Both the position numbers and the translations under genes were made by a program. A stretch of 16,349 nucleotides of DNA from the NCBI GenBank assembly GCA_021786815.1, contig JAJYMR010000336.1:1-16349 (forward strand). Reading direction: 5' to 3'. How positions within the stretch are numbered: the first letter of the stretch is position 1; each line of letters opens with the position of its first letter. The notes beneath the pieces are model-generated. The model did no database searches. It was given only the letters and a program-made list of their open reading frames with translations, and had not been told where the DNA came from. The DNA comes from Deltaproteobacteria bacterium. Lineage in GTDB: Bacteria > Desulfobacterota > Binatia > Binatales > Binataceae. Positions 1 to 7,140 of this stretch are shown one piece after another.

Positions 1-1015
1 GCTCGGTGCTGGCCGACGTGCACGCCGAACCGCTCGAGACCGCGACATCCTTGATCGCCATCATCAGCGACTCGCCTTCGATGAAGGCAAAGCTCATGTT
101 CAGGTTGTGAGGCACGCGGCGTTCGAGGTCGCCATTGACGTGGACCTCGCCGATTTTGAGCAGACCGTCGAGCAGCCGGTCGCGCAGCCGGCGAACCCGC
201 CGGCTTTCTTCCGCCATCTCAGCCCGGGCGATCTCGAAGGCTTCGCCGAGGCCGACGATCTGATGCGTGGGCAGGGTACCCGAACGCATCCCGCGTTCAT
301 GGCCGCCACCGTGCACCTGGGCTTCGAGACGGACGCGCGGCTTGCGCCGCACGTACAGCGCGCCGATTCCCTTGGGCCCGTAGGTTTTGTGCGCGCACAG
401 CGACATCAGGTCCACCGGCAGCCGCTTGAGGTCGATCGCGATTTTGCCGGTGGCCTGCGCCGCATCGACGTGAAAGACTACTTTGCGCTCGCGGCAGAGC
501 GCGCCGATCGCCGCGATGTCCTGGATCACGCCAATTTCGTTATTGACCAGCATGACCGAAACAACGCTGGTGTCGGGGCGCAGAGCCTCGCGAAACCGAT
601 CGAGGTCGAGCAATCCGTCGGGCGCGGGCTCCAGGTAGGCGACCTCAAACCCCTCCCGCTCCAACTGGCGCATGGAGTCGAGCACGGCCTTGTGCTCGGT
701 CTTGAGCGTAACCAGATGCTTGCCCTTGGAGGCGTAGAAATGGGCGGCGCCTTTGATTGCGAGATTGTCCGACTCGGTGGCCCCGGAAGTCCAGATGATT
801 TCCGTTGGCTCACAGTTGACAAGGGCAGCGACCTGCTCGCGTGCCTTTTCAACCGCTTTTTCAGCCTCCCATCCCAGGGAATGCGAGCGGCTGGCAGGAT
901 TGCCAAACTGCCGGGTCAAATAGGGCAGCATTTTTTCGGCAACCCGCGGGTCGACAGGCGTCGTCGCGGCGTAATCGAGATAAATCGGCAGTTCCACCTT
1001 GGTCCCGCTGTCCAT
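1..1015 (-). CDS. iscS: Cysteine desulfurase IscS, 3' end outside the window
   Basis: This PLP enzyme takes sulfur from L-cysteine and passes it as a persulfide to Fe-S scaffold and tRNA-thiolation partners in the cytoplasm. The frame runs open from ATG at 1015 to the window edge (338 codons). Visible landmarks are the N-terminal LPIYLDYAATTPVDPRV, the PLP pocket with TEHKAVLD, the Schiff-base lysine in HKTYGPKG (Lys210), the GGGHERGMRSGT segment, and the mobile active-site loop SSGSACTSAS with catalytic Cys332. This is the long-loop group I (IscS/NifS) pattern and matches E. coli IscS closely with an offset of about four residues. About 70 C-terminal residues are missing from view. ATG 1015 is chosen because it sits just before the conserved N-terminus; a GTG three codons upstream is also possible. 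No iscR lies upstream, and iscU would lie beyond the edge. The large plus-strand frame over it is antisense noise. Confidence 0.97.
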   Translation of the reverse strand, partial: MDSGTKVELPIYLDYAATTPVDPRVAEKMLPYLTRQFGNPASRSHSLGWEAEKAVEKAREQVAALVNCEPTEIIWTSGATESDNLAIKGAAHFYASKGKHLVTLKTEHKAVLDSMRQLEREGFEVAYLEPAPDGLLDLDRFREALRPDTSVVSVMLVNNEIGVIQDIAAIGALCRERKVVFHVDAAQATGKIAIDLKRLPVDLMSLCAHKTYGPKGIGALYVRRKPRVRLEAQVHGGGHERGMRSGTLPTHQIVGLGEAFEIARAEMAEESRRVRRLRDRLLDGLLKIGEVHVNGDLERRVPHNLNMSFAFIEGESLMMAIKDVAVSSGSACTSASTE

Positions 1016-1035
1016 TGGCTTCACGTCCCCGTGGA

Positions 1036-1053
1036 TTGCGATTCCCGTGCCAG
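1036..1053 (-). promoter_or_regulatory. Possible sigma-54 promoter before iscS
   Basis: On the minus strand the sequence CTGGCACGGGAATCGCAA matches the RpoN -24/-12 consensus (YTGGCACG, spacer, TTGCW) except for one base in the -12 box. The expected start of transcription would be near 1026, leaving only about 11 untranslated bases, which is unusually short. A TGGCACG match also occurs by chance inside hyfG at 10166-10173. Treat as a weak candidate. Confidence 0.2.
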
Positions 1054-1074
1054 TTGCATCTGCCAAAGAAATAA

Positions 1075-1142
1075 GGCGTCGCGACGCCAAGCCCGACGAC
1101 ATTTCAGACAGGCTTGTCGGGGCAATGTAGAAAACCCGACAA
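1075..1142 (-). promoter_or_regulatory. Nested inverted repeats and terminator-like hairpin upstream of iscS
   Basis: Read on the minus strand, TTGTCGGG (1142-1135) can pair with CCCGACAA (1121-1114). The same CCCGAC can instead pair with a second GTCGGG (1097-1092), so the two hairpins exclude each other. Next comes a perfect 14-base palindrome GGCGTCGCGACGCC (1088-1075), followed by TTATTTCTTT, which resembles a weak intrinsic terminator 60 bases before the iscS ATG. This could be an attenuator or a set of protein-binding sites. The base pairing is seen directly; the regulatory role is inferred. Confidence 0.35.
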
Positions 1143-1796
1143 ACCGAAATTCCGGGTGAAACATCGAGCGCCTCGTTTTTGAGCGGCAGGCTTTCTGCGC
1201 CGGCCTGATAGAACCGAGGTTGCTCGCGCCGGCCTCGGCGGCGGCTTGCGGATGCCCGGCGCATCGGTGGTCATGCGAATGACCGCCGATTTCGTTTTCT
1301 CGCCGTGGCAACCAATGGCAACCAGCGAGATCAATCAACGCGCTCAGATGGCGCAAGCGGCCAAGCTCGACGTTGCAACAGAGCCCAACGGAGAGAAGAC
1401 GTCTGTAGTGTCCGTGGAAAGATGCGGGTTTCGCGGAAGCCGCGCTGGCTGATTCGTAGTCCGCAGGCCGTCGGTTAAGTCAACTTCTTCAATATTTCCA
1501 ACTGCCTTTACGAACCGGGACTCGGAAGCTCAAGCCATTGCTGACTTCGATCTCTGCATATCCTGAAACTGGCATAGCGACAGCTTTTTTCGAGTCCTAA
1601 GCAGAGGTACGGCTGACGACGGCGAAGCTACACGCACAGAAGGGCTTTGCACATCTGACTCCGGTGCGCTCCATAACGCTCGGAAACCCACCGTCGGCGC
1701 CCGTATCTCCAGCAACAGCCCCATTTCCCCGCATCGGACCCCGGCCAACTGAACGAGATAGGTCTCATTGGATCAGACGCTTAGGCCGCGATCGCG

Positions 1797-2210
1797 TCAT
1801 TCTGAAAGCAGCCGGATCAGGCTATCGACCATCGCTTCCAGCCGTGACATTCGCTCGTCGAGCGCCCTCGCTTGGTCGTCCGGCACCTCGCCATAGCTCC
1901 GCAGATACTGCGGTCTGCATTCCGTGAGGTCGACCCCAAGGATCAATAGCTTCGCGGAAAGGCGCCGGCGATTCGAAACTGTGTCACGTTCGAGGCGGTA
2001 ATGATCCTTGGCATCCCTGATTTCGTTCCGGATTTCCCGGGTCTTCGCTTCAATACCCGGCCTCGCCGATTCCGGAATGTCATCTTCATACGCTGTCATG
2101 ACACGGTCCGGGGCTTGCGAGGCGGAATTCAGCGACTTCTCGACCTCGACCATCGCGTCCTCAAGCGCGCGCATCACGATAGATAACTTTCGTACGTGCG
2201 ACGAGTTCAC
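1797..2210 (-). CDS. Small helical protein of unknown function, last gene of the dynamin operon
   Basis: I do not recognise this 137-residue protein. It is highly charged and predicted by eye to be almost all helical, with heptad-like stretches at about residues 10-30, 50-80 and 112-136. It has no signal peptide and no membrane segment. The only Cys is in the sequence TECRPQYLRS near residue 97. It starts with GTG five bases after the stop of the zinc-ribbon/HEAT gene, so it is almost certainly cotranscribed and perhaps translationally coupled. A start at the ATG of Met13 is possible; neither start has a strong ribosome site. Its position as last member of the operon suggests a small adaptor or partner of the HEAT or dynamin proteins, which is inference only. 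Confidence 0.75.
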   Translation of the reverse strand: MNSSHVRKLSIVMRALEDAMVEVEKSLNSASQAPDRVMTAYEDDIPESARPGIEAKTREIRNEIRDAKDHYRLERDTVSNRRRLSAKLLILGVDLTECRPQYLRSYGEVPDDQARALDERMSRLEAMVDSLIRLLSE

Positions 2211-2215
2211 GGTGA

Positions 2216-2686
2216 TTAAGCCTGGCGGTCCTTCATGCTTTTCGTTTGCACAGCGTCTCGGACCAACGCGCTGGAATCGGACCGCGCAATTCGTTTCGCA
2301 GCGCGCGCCCAGTCGCCGCCGGCCTCAACGAGCGAGTGGATTGCGCGGGCTCTGACCAGGAACGATTTGTGCCGGGCGGCGCGAAGCAGCGCCTCCATGG
2401 CCATCGCGCCCCGTATCTTACCCAAGGCCGCAACCGCCTCTTCCACCACAAAGGGGTCGTTCTCTTGATCCACGATTTCGATGAGTTGGCCGACGGCCTC
2501 CTCCATGCGCTTTTCGCCGAGCAAATAGATTGCGCGCCGCCTGGTTTCAGCTATCGGATGCGCCAGCGCGTTGCGCAGCTTGGCAACGTAGTCGCGTCCA
2601 TCAAGATTCTGCGTTGCGCCGCATCGCGGACAACGCCCGCCCTCTCCAGACAGTTCCCCAAAGCAATTAACGCAGAAGAAAGTCAT
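2216..2686 (-). CDS. Zinc-ribbon protein with HEAT repeats
   Basis: The 156-residue product begins with a short zinc ribbon: Cys5-x2-Cys8 and Cys19-x2-Cys22 (CVNC ... CPRC). The rest is a run of helical HEAT-like repeats of about 30 residues from residue 32 to 148, with repeat phrases such as AETRRRAIYLLGE, VVEEAVAALGKIRG and FLVRARAIHSLVEAG. HEAT repeats form curved scaffolds for protein binding; a zinc ribbon often adds another binding surface. There is no signal peptide or membrane segment, so it should be cytoplasmic. The gene starts 32 bases after the dynamin stop and ends 5 bases before the next start. The partner is unknown; the dynamin-like GTPase encoded just upstream is the obvious candidate by position. 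The domain reading is firm, the role is not. Confidence 0.88.
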   Translation of the reverse strand: MTFFCVNCFGELSGEGGRCPRCGATQNLDGRDYVAKLRNALAHPIAETRRRAIYLLGEKRMEEAVGQLIEIVDQENDPFVVEEAVAALGKIRGAMAMEALLRAARHKSFLVRARAIHSLVEAGGDWARAAKRIARSDSSALVRDAVQTKSMKDRQA

Positions 2687-2718
2687 ATCGCACCGAAAAG
2701 GAAAGCAGGACCGAGCCG

Positions 2719-4440
2719 TTACAGCCGATCGTCCTCGCGTCGCGGCAATACCAGGAGCATTTCGCTCGCCAGCTTCCGAAGGCCGGCCTGAGCAGCCTCA
2801 CGCTCATCCGTAGTCATGAGGTCGCGCCGAACGGCGTCGTACTTGAGGGCGTAACGGCGCATATCGTCAGCCAGGCGCGAAAGCGCACGTGCGCAAGCGA
2901 GCGCAAGCAGGCGCCCGTTTTCCATATCGGTCCCGCACCGTAGCGCAAGCTCGAGATGCGGCAGACACAACGCCGGAATTTCGGATTCGCCGCTCGGGTC
3001 GAGCCGCTTGACGACTTCCCCGATCGCTTCGCGAGCCGTCCGATACCGAAGCTCGCAAACGGCGCATTTTCGCTGCGACGGCGAGATATCGCGCACCTCG
3101 CTCGCCAAAGCCTCAGGGGAGCTGGCGTTGCGTACGGCAAGGTCGAGTTTCGTCGCGAGCAAATCGAGCAGCGGCGGGTATGCGCGCGAAATTCCTACGG
3201 GCGAGGCGAGACTCGAATAGATCCAGGTATGCGCCGGACAGAAGCCGCCCGCGTCGGCGTGGTCTTGTTGAGCGCTGGCCCCGGTACTCAGTTCATACTG
3301 AAGCTTGCTCAGATACTCGAATACGGCGCGCACAATCGCGCGACAGATGGGGCAGGTGCGAACGCTTTTGATCCCGACGGTCTTCGAAACCCCGGAGGCA
3401 ATTTCCGAAGAGCCGTTGCCTGGCGCAAGGAATTCGCACTCCTTCGGGTTTTCGAATTCGCGTCTCCGTTTCTGTGCTCGGGTTAGCAGCGCCTCGAAGT
3501 TCTCGGGCTTTTTTTGCAGGCATGCGATCAATCGGTCCATCACGCGCGCCCCAAGCTGGCGGGCTTTGTCCGTGGCTAGGAAGCGCGCCAGCGTGGCTTC
3601 GAGTTCCGGCAGCCCGGATCGTGCAAGGGCGTCCGGGTCGCCCGCGCGTTTCGCTTCAAGTGCGAGCTTGGCGGATGTTGAAAACAGTGGACAGTGTCCG
3701 ATCCTCGGGTCTCGATCGAATTGCTCGCGTGCGAATCGTGCAACTTGTTCGGCTTCTGAATTCGAAACGAGATCCAGTTTGTTCAGTACCACAAATACGA
3801 CGCCGACGGTCGCGCGAAGCCTGCGGAGAAACTCGATGTCGCTCTCGCCAAGGACGGAGTCGAACGTGGAGACAAAGATTGCGGCATCGATCTCGGGCAG
3901 AGACTTCTCGGTCGTCTCGGTGTTGGCAAGAATCGCCGAGCCGACCCCGGGGGTATCGATGAAATGTAGGCCGCGCCTTAGAATCTCAACCGGGAGCTGG
4001 ATTTCCGCAACACTCACGCGCCGCCGATTTCCAGGATTTCCGCGCTCTGTGACGTATTCTTCAAGCTGATTCAGTCGAATCTCTTGCGCAAGCGACCATC
4101 CCTCGCATCGGACAAGAACTCGTTCGCGCGGTCCATAAGTCACCGTCGTTACAACAGACGTGTGCGGCAGAAGGCTCGTCGGCAATGCGTCGAGTCCAAG
4201 AATTGCGTTCATCAGGCTGCTCTTGCCGCGGCTGAAGGGGCCGACTACGGCGAGATTGAAACGATCCTCGGCCAATCGCGCAAGGATCTGTCGCAACGCA
4301 CGCTCGCCCTGCTCGTCCTTGGCCTTGGCGCACAGGAGCATTGCGCTCTGCGCGATCGCTCCAACTTCGAGCTTGAGCTCGTCATAGCGGCGAATCGCAT
4401 CGCGCGTGAAACTGCTGATTTGAGGTCCGGCCTCGGGCAT
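2719..4440 (-). CDS. Dynamin-like GTPase with a C-terminal double zinc module
   Basis: This is a large GTPase of the dynamin superfamily. Counting from the upstream TTG, G1 is GPFSRGKS (residues 70-77), the switch I threonine lies in TSVVTTVTYG, G3 is DTPGVGS (165-171), G4 is NKLD (223-226), and a G5-like STSAK is at 257-261. Helical sequence precedes and follows the G domain. The C-terminal half is not a typical dynamin stalk with a membrane paddle. It holds two CxxC...CxxH modules: C366/C369 with C404/H407, and C462/C465 with C495/H498. No transmembrane segment is seen. ATG 4440 is used; a TTG at 4449 overlaps the upstream stop and would add three residues. Neither has a clear ribosome site, so translational coupling to the HEAT gene is likely. 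Family knowledge suggests GTP-driven membrane remodelling or self-assembly. The zinc part resembles DUF6062-type proteins to my eye, unverified. Confidence 0.93.
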   Translation of the reverse strand: MPEAGPQISSFTRDAIRRYDELKLEVGAIAQSAMLLCAKAKDEQGERALRQILARLAEDRFNLAVVGPFSRGKSSLMNAILGLDALPTSLLPHTSVVTTVTYGPRERVLVRCEGWSLAQEIRLNQLEEYVTERGNPGNRRRVSVAEIQLPVEILRRGLHFIDTPGVGSAILANTETTEKSLPEIDAAIFVSTFDSVLGESDIEFLRRLRATVGVVFVVLNKLDLVSNSEAEQVARFAREQFDRDPRIGHCPLFSTSAKLALEAKRAGDPDALARSGLPELEATLARFLATDKARQLGARVMDRLIACLQKKPENFEALLTRAQKRRREFENPKECEFLAPGNGSSEIASGVSKTVGIKSVRTCPICRAIVRAVFEYLSKLQYELSTGASAQQDHADAGGFCPAHTWIYSSLASPVGISRAYPPLLDLLATKLDLAVRNASSPEALASEVRDISPSQRKCAVCELRYRTAREAIGEVVKRLDPSGESEIPALCLPHLELALRCGTDMENGRLLALACARALSRLADDMRRYALKYDAVRRDLMTTDEREAAQAGLRKLASEMLLVLPRREDDRL

Positions 4441-4445
4441 ATGGT

Positions 4446-5432
4446 TCAAGACAGGCCGTCGCGTCCAACCGAGACGGTCATCAGCACTCGCTGGAGCGAC
4501 CTGATGAACCGAGCGCGCTGCAAATCATTGGAGCGCTCCTGCACCGTCAGGCGGAGCGCGTGTTCAACGCACTCGCGCGCAACCGCGATATTCGTTATCA
4601 AATAGTCCTCGATCTCCCTGCGCAAAGGCCGCGCAGCGAGGCGCAGCAAGGCAACGAGCCGCTCCGCACACTCGAGCGACAAGGCCGCATCGGGAGAGGT
4701 GATCGCGATCCCGCATGCGAGAGCGGCAATTTCGTCGTCCTCGTCATAAACGAGCGAACGGATCCGGCTCTGGACTTCAGGGCCCGCGCCGAGTTCAAGC
4801 AGCACGGACAACGCCCGGCGCCGGCGATGAATGCTCGATGGAGTCTCTCGCCCGTTCATACCCACGATCCCGCGTAGCGTAGCCTCGACGAGCGCGGGAA
4901 CGGCCGTTTGCCCAAAGGCGTGGAGCGCCTCCTGGGCCGGCCGAGCGGCGCAATCGTCCATAAGCGATTCGATTAGAACCGGAATCGACTCGGCGCGCTT
5001 GTAACAGCCGAGAGCTTCGATAACTCCCGATACCGGATGCTCGCGGGCAGCGGCGAATAGAACGGCGAAGGCTGTCTCGTCGCCCGCGGTGGCGAGCGCT
5101 CGCGCGGCGGCGCTCAAAACCGCTTCGTCGCCAAGCCGCTCGACCGGATCAGATGCCGGATGCCACCTGGCGATGAATTCCTTGAGCACGCCGAAGGCGT
5201 GGAGCGCGGCAAGGGCCTGAACCGCCCATCTTCGCGGCTCGAAGATTCCGGAAGGGTCTCTTTCGAAAAGAAGTTCTCGAAGCGTCGGGACAGCCTCAGT
5301 CCCGATTGCGAGCGCGTCAAAAACCGCCAGCTCGCCGTCGTGCAGCGAGCGCACTCTGCGGGCCATGTCGGCGAGCCTGCGCTCGATAGCGCACGCCTGC
5401 GCTGCGCAATCGTCGCAGCCCTTGGCGCTCAC
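4446..5432 (-). CDS. HEAT-repeat protein with an N-terminal Cys cluster
   Basis: The 328-residue product is mostly alpha-helical repeats of the HEAT type, with phrases such as RRWAVQALAALHAFG, VLSAAARALATAGDE, PAQEALHAFGQTAVPALVEA and DEIAALACGIA. It starts with Cys6-x2-Cys9-x4-Cys14 (CDDCAAQAC), a possible metal or redox site. There is no signal peptide and no membrane segment. It begins with GTG inside the stop of the phosphoesterase gene (GTGA, 4-base overlap) and its stop touches the start of the dynamin-like gene, so the three are produced together. HEAT proteins usually act as scaffolds. Here it may bridge the phosphoesterase and the GTPase, which is inferred from gene order only. I cannot assign a named family beyond HEAT. 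Confidence 0.9.
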   Translation of the reverse strand: MSAKGCDDCAAQACAIERRLADMARRVRSLHDGELAVFDALAIGTEAVPTLRELLFERDPSGIFEPRRWAVQALAALHAFGVLKEFIARWHPASDPVERLGDEAVLSAAARALATAGDETAFAVLFAAAREHPVSGVIEALGCYKRAESIPVLIESLMDDCAARPAQEALHAFGQTAVPALVEATLRGIVGMNGRETPSSIHRRRRALSVLLELGAGPEVQSRIRSLVYDEDDEIAALACGIAITSPDAALSLECAERLVALLRLAARPLRREIEDYLITNIAVARECVEHALRLTVQERSNDLQRARFIRSLQRVLMTVSVGRDGLS

Positions 5433-6124
5433 GGCGTTGTCCCCGTGTGCAGGACGTGAACGAGGTCGTGTTTGACTTCCTCGGGCAGCGGCAACGCAAG
5501 GATTTTCCCGACAGTCGTCTCAACCGGATATTCATAAGCCTTTAGTTCGAAGTGATCGTCCTGCCAGAGCGCGTAGCGGGCACGCGCATCTCCCGCCTTC
5601 GATTGTCCCAGGCTCCCGGGATTGACGACGAGACGCGAGCCAAACTCCCGGACGAACGGCAGATGCGTATGACCGGCGAGGATAACGTCCGCACCCGAAC
5701 TGGATTCCTCTTCGCGCGCCCAGAGGGGCGAGTCGGGTTTACGGTACTCGTAGAGGAGGTCCGACGGAGTCGCGTGGCAAAGGAAGAAGATGCGACCATC
5801 GACCTGCCGGCAGGCGCAGGTGGGAAGCTCGCGCAGAAACTGCTTATCTTCTTTTGACAGAACCGAGAGAGTGTAATTTTTCGTCGCCTCGGCCATCGCG
5901 CGAAACCGCGGAGAGCATCCGCAATCGGCGTCGAACCCAACGGCGTTATCATGGTTGCCCCGAATCACCGTCGATGCGCGCGAGCGTACGAAATCGATCG
6001 TCCTGTCCGGATCGGGACCATAGTTGACCAGGTCGCCGAGCACCCACAATTCGTCATAGTCGGCGGGCAGAGCCGAGAGCGCCTCGAAGTTCGCGTGCAG
6101 GTCGGAGATGATACAGATTCGCAT
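5429..6124 (-). CDS. Calcineurin-like metallophosphoesterase (YfcE/MJ0936 type)
   Basis: The product is a 231-residue dinuclear-metal phosphoesterase with the full set of family motifs: SDLHAN (Asp8, His10), GDLVNYG (Asp31), GNHD (Asn57, His58), CHATPSD (His117), GHTH (His152, His154) and NPGS. This is the short Metallophos_2 class, whose members hydrolyse phosphodiesters in vitro and whose natural substrates are often unknown. There is no signal peptide, so it is cytoplasmic. The ATG at 6124 lies 17 bases after the upstream stop, with GAGG about 10 bases before it. The stop overlaps the GTG of the HEAT gene. Extra cysteines (CGC near 68-70, CAC near 103-105) are notable beside so many Cys-rich neighbours. 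A substrate linked to the GTPase, such as a nucleotide second messenger, is possible but speculative. Confidence 0.95.
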   Translation of the reverse strand: MRICIISDLHANFEALSALPADYDELWVLGDLVNYGPDPDRTIDFVRSRASTVIRGNHDNAVGFDADCGCSPRFRAMAEATKNYTLSVLSKEDKQFLRELPTCACRQVDGRIFFLCHATPSDLLYEYRKPDSPLWAREEESSSGADVILAGHTHLPFVREFGSRLVVNPGSLGQSKAGDARARYALWQDDHFELKAYEYPVETTVGKILALPLPEEVKHDLVHVLHTGTTP

Positions 6125-6141
6125 ATCGGATGAACCTCAGA

Positions 6142-6963
6142 TCAGTGCCTGCTCGAAGACTTCGACAGGTCGCATTCTTGGACGGTGGCAAGCAACTCCT
6201 GGCGGTCGCGCTCGAGGTCGCGTCGGATCGCTTCGCCCGCCGTTTGAGCAAGTTTAAGCCTCCGGTTGTCCTCCGAGAGAACAGCATTGCGGTAGCGCAG
6301 ACTCGCCACCTCGCTCTCCAAATCGCCCACGTGTTTGAGCAGGCGCGCTTCATCCCAGCGTTCGAATTCGGCTGCTTCGCTATCGGCGAAGTCGTCCGAA
6401 TCCTCGACTTTCACCGAGGGCCCTTCTTCAGCGGGAAATGCGAGATAGGCAAGCGCGCGCGATATCAGCGATTCCAGATTCTCGGCGTTGCGGAGCTCGG
6501 CCTGGGCGAGAGCGTCACGCAGGTGAACGACTTTTGCCTTCTCGATCTGTGCAAAGTCGGGTGCATAATCCCCTGTGACGACAGCGGCTACGTGCCTTCT
6601 GCAAAACAGCGGCGCGGCCTCGAGCGCCTTTCTGAACCGCATCGATCCATCCAGACGGCGGATTGCTCTCACAAGCCGGGACTCAATTTGGACGAGCCTA
6701 GCGCAGACATAACATTCGCCGCTTCCGGCGAGGCACGCCTCAAGTGTGCCTCGCGCGCGGCGCGCCCTTGGCGCGGGGTCGGCAGTCCTTGCCAGGACAA
6801 TCCCGAGATGTCTTGCACAGAGCGGACCGTTCGATCGGGCATTGCCGATAACGCGTTCGATTTCATCTGGCTCCCGCCGCTTCGCGACGGCGCATAGCGG
6901 ACAGATGCTACCGTCAAACTGTTTGAGAAGCTCTCGGAAATTTCGTGTCAGGCGTTCGAGCAC
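6142..6963 (-). CDS. Protein with two CxxC...CxxH zinc modules and a C-terminal coiled coil
   Basis: The 273-residue product has two modules of the same form: Cys21/Cys24 with Cys49/His52, and Cys84/Cys87 with Cys121/His124. Each is likely a zinc site holding a helical hairpin. Between about 178 and 200 lies an acidic linker, then a heptad-rich coiled coil at about 205-265 (HVGDLESEVASLRYRNAV and onward). There is no signal peptide or membrane segment. The same double module occurs in the C-terminal half of the dynamin-like GTPase of this operon, and the second modules look especially alike. It starts with GTG at 6963, with GGAGAG five bases upstream, and is the first gene of the operon. It resembles DUF6062-type proteins by motif pattern, which I could not check. 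Its function is unknown; an adaptor that pairs with the GTPase is the natural guess. Confidence 0.9.
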   Translation of the reverse strand: MLERLTRNFRELLKQFDGSICPLCAVAKRREPDEIERVIGNARSNGPLCARHLGIVLARTADPAPRARRARGTLEACLAGSGECYVCARLVQIESRLVRAIRRLDGSMRFRKALEAAPLFCRRHVAAVVTGDYAPDFAQIEKAKVVHLRDALAQAELRNAENLESLISRALAYLAFPAEEGPSVKVEDSDDFADSEAAEFERWDEARLLKHVGDLESEVASLRYRNAVLSEDNRRLKLAQTAGEAIRRDLERDRQELLATVQECDLSKSSSRH

Positions 6964-7140
6964 CTGCGCTCTCCAATAGGCGATCGTTGAGAGCGGTTTC
7001 GAGATCCTGAGGCTGAAAGAGGGAGTCGCTCCCGCCTCGGGTCTCTACCCGCAGCAGGAGTCATTGGCCCGATGGCGGTTACCGGTGGACTCCACCACCA
7101 CAATTCCAAAGTTAGGACCGGCACGGATCACGGTCAAGCA
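6964..7140. promoter_or_regulatory. 177-base gap between the Ehr operon and the dynamin operon, with short inverted repeats
   Basis: This is the largest gap between the Ehr operon and the next operon, so a promoter for the dynamin operon is expected here. I see no clear -35/-10 pair. Short perfect inverted repeats are present: GGGAG/CTCCC (7021-7033), CGGGT/ACCCG (7038-7051) and GGTGGA-C-TCCACC (7084-7096). None is followed by a T run on the minus strand, so no intrinsic terminator for the upstream operon is evident and read-through is possible. Confidence 0.3.

Larger units (their letters stand above)
1016..1796. other. 780-base stretch without a convincing gene
   Basis: This is the gap between the end of the dynamin operon (stop at 1797) and iscS. 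Short open frames exist on both strands, but none has a recognisable motif, a good ribosome site or coding-like composition. The part nearest iscS (1036-1142) holds inverted repeats and a possible promoter, listed separately. A GC hairpin (CGCGG AAG CCGCG) sits at 1432-1444 and a CGCGATCGCG palindrome at 1787-1796. I see no clear intrinsic terminator for the operon ending at 1797. The middle part (about 1470-1780) looks like decayed or non-coding DNA, but I cannot name an ancestor. Confidence 0.6.

Noticed and set aside
107..1159. 350-codon open frame on the plus strand
   Set aside because: It lies antisense to iscS, whose frame carries all the catalytic motifs. The plus-strand translation has no recognisable motif; the frame is long because of GC-rich codon bias.
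1021..1356. 111-codon minus-strand open frame just upstream of iscS
   Set aside because: Runs through the inverted-repeat leader, ends 5 bases before the iscS start, and has no recognisable domain.
1448..1464. tRNA-like anticodon arm (CTACGAA loop) on the minus strand
   Set aside because: One stem pair is mismatched, and neither D-arm, T-arm nor acceptor stem can be found around it.
1530..1748. 72-codon minus-strand open frame in the gap before iscS
   Set aside because: No motif, no ribosome site and low-complexity Ser/Arg/Pro composition. It may be chance or decayed sequence.
3305..4069. 254-codon plus-strand open frame
   Set aside because: Antisense to the dynamin-like GTPase, and the translation is Ser/Arg-rich without motifs.
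7055..7140. Stretch reading IVVVESTG on the minus strand after hyfB, similar to a GAPDH phrase
   Set aside because: Only a few residues match, there is no longer open frame, and the similarity is probably chance.
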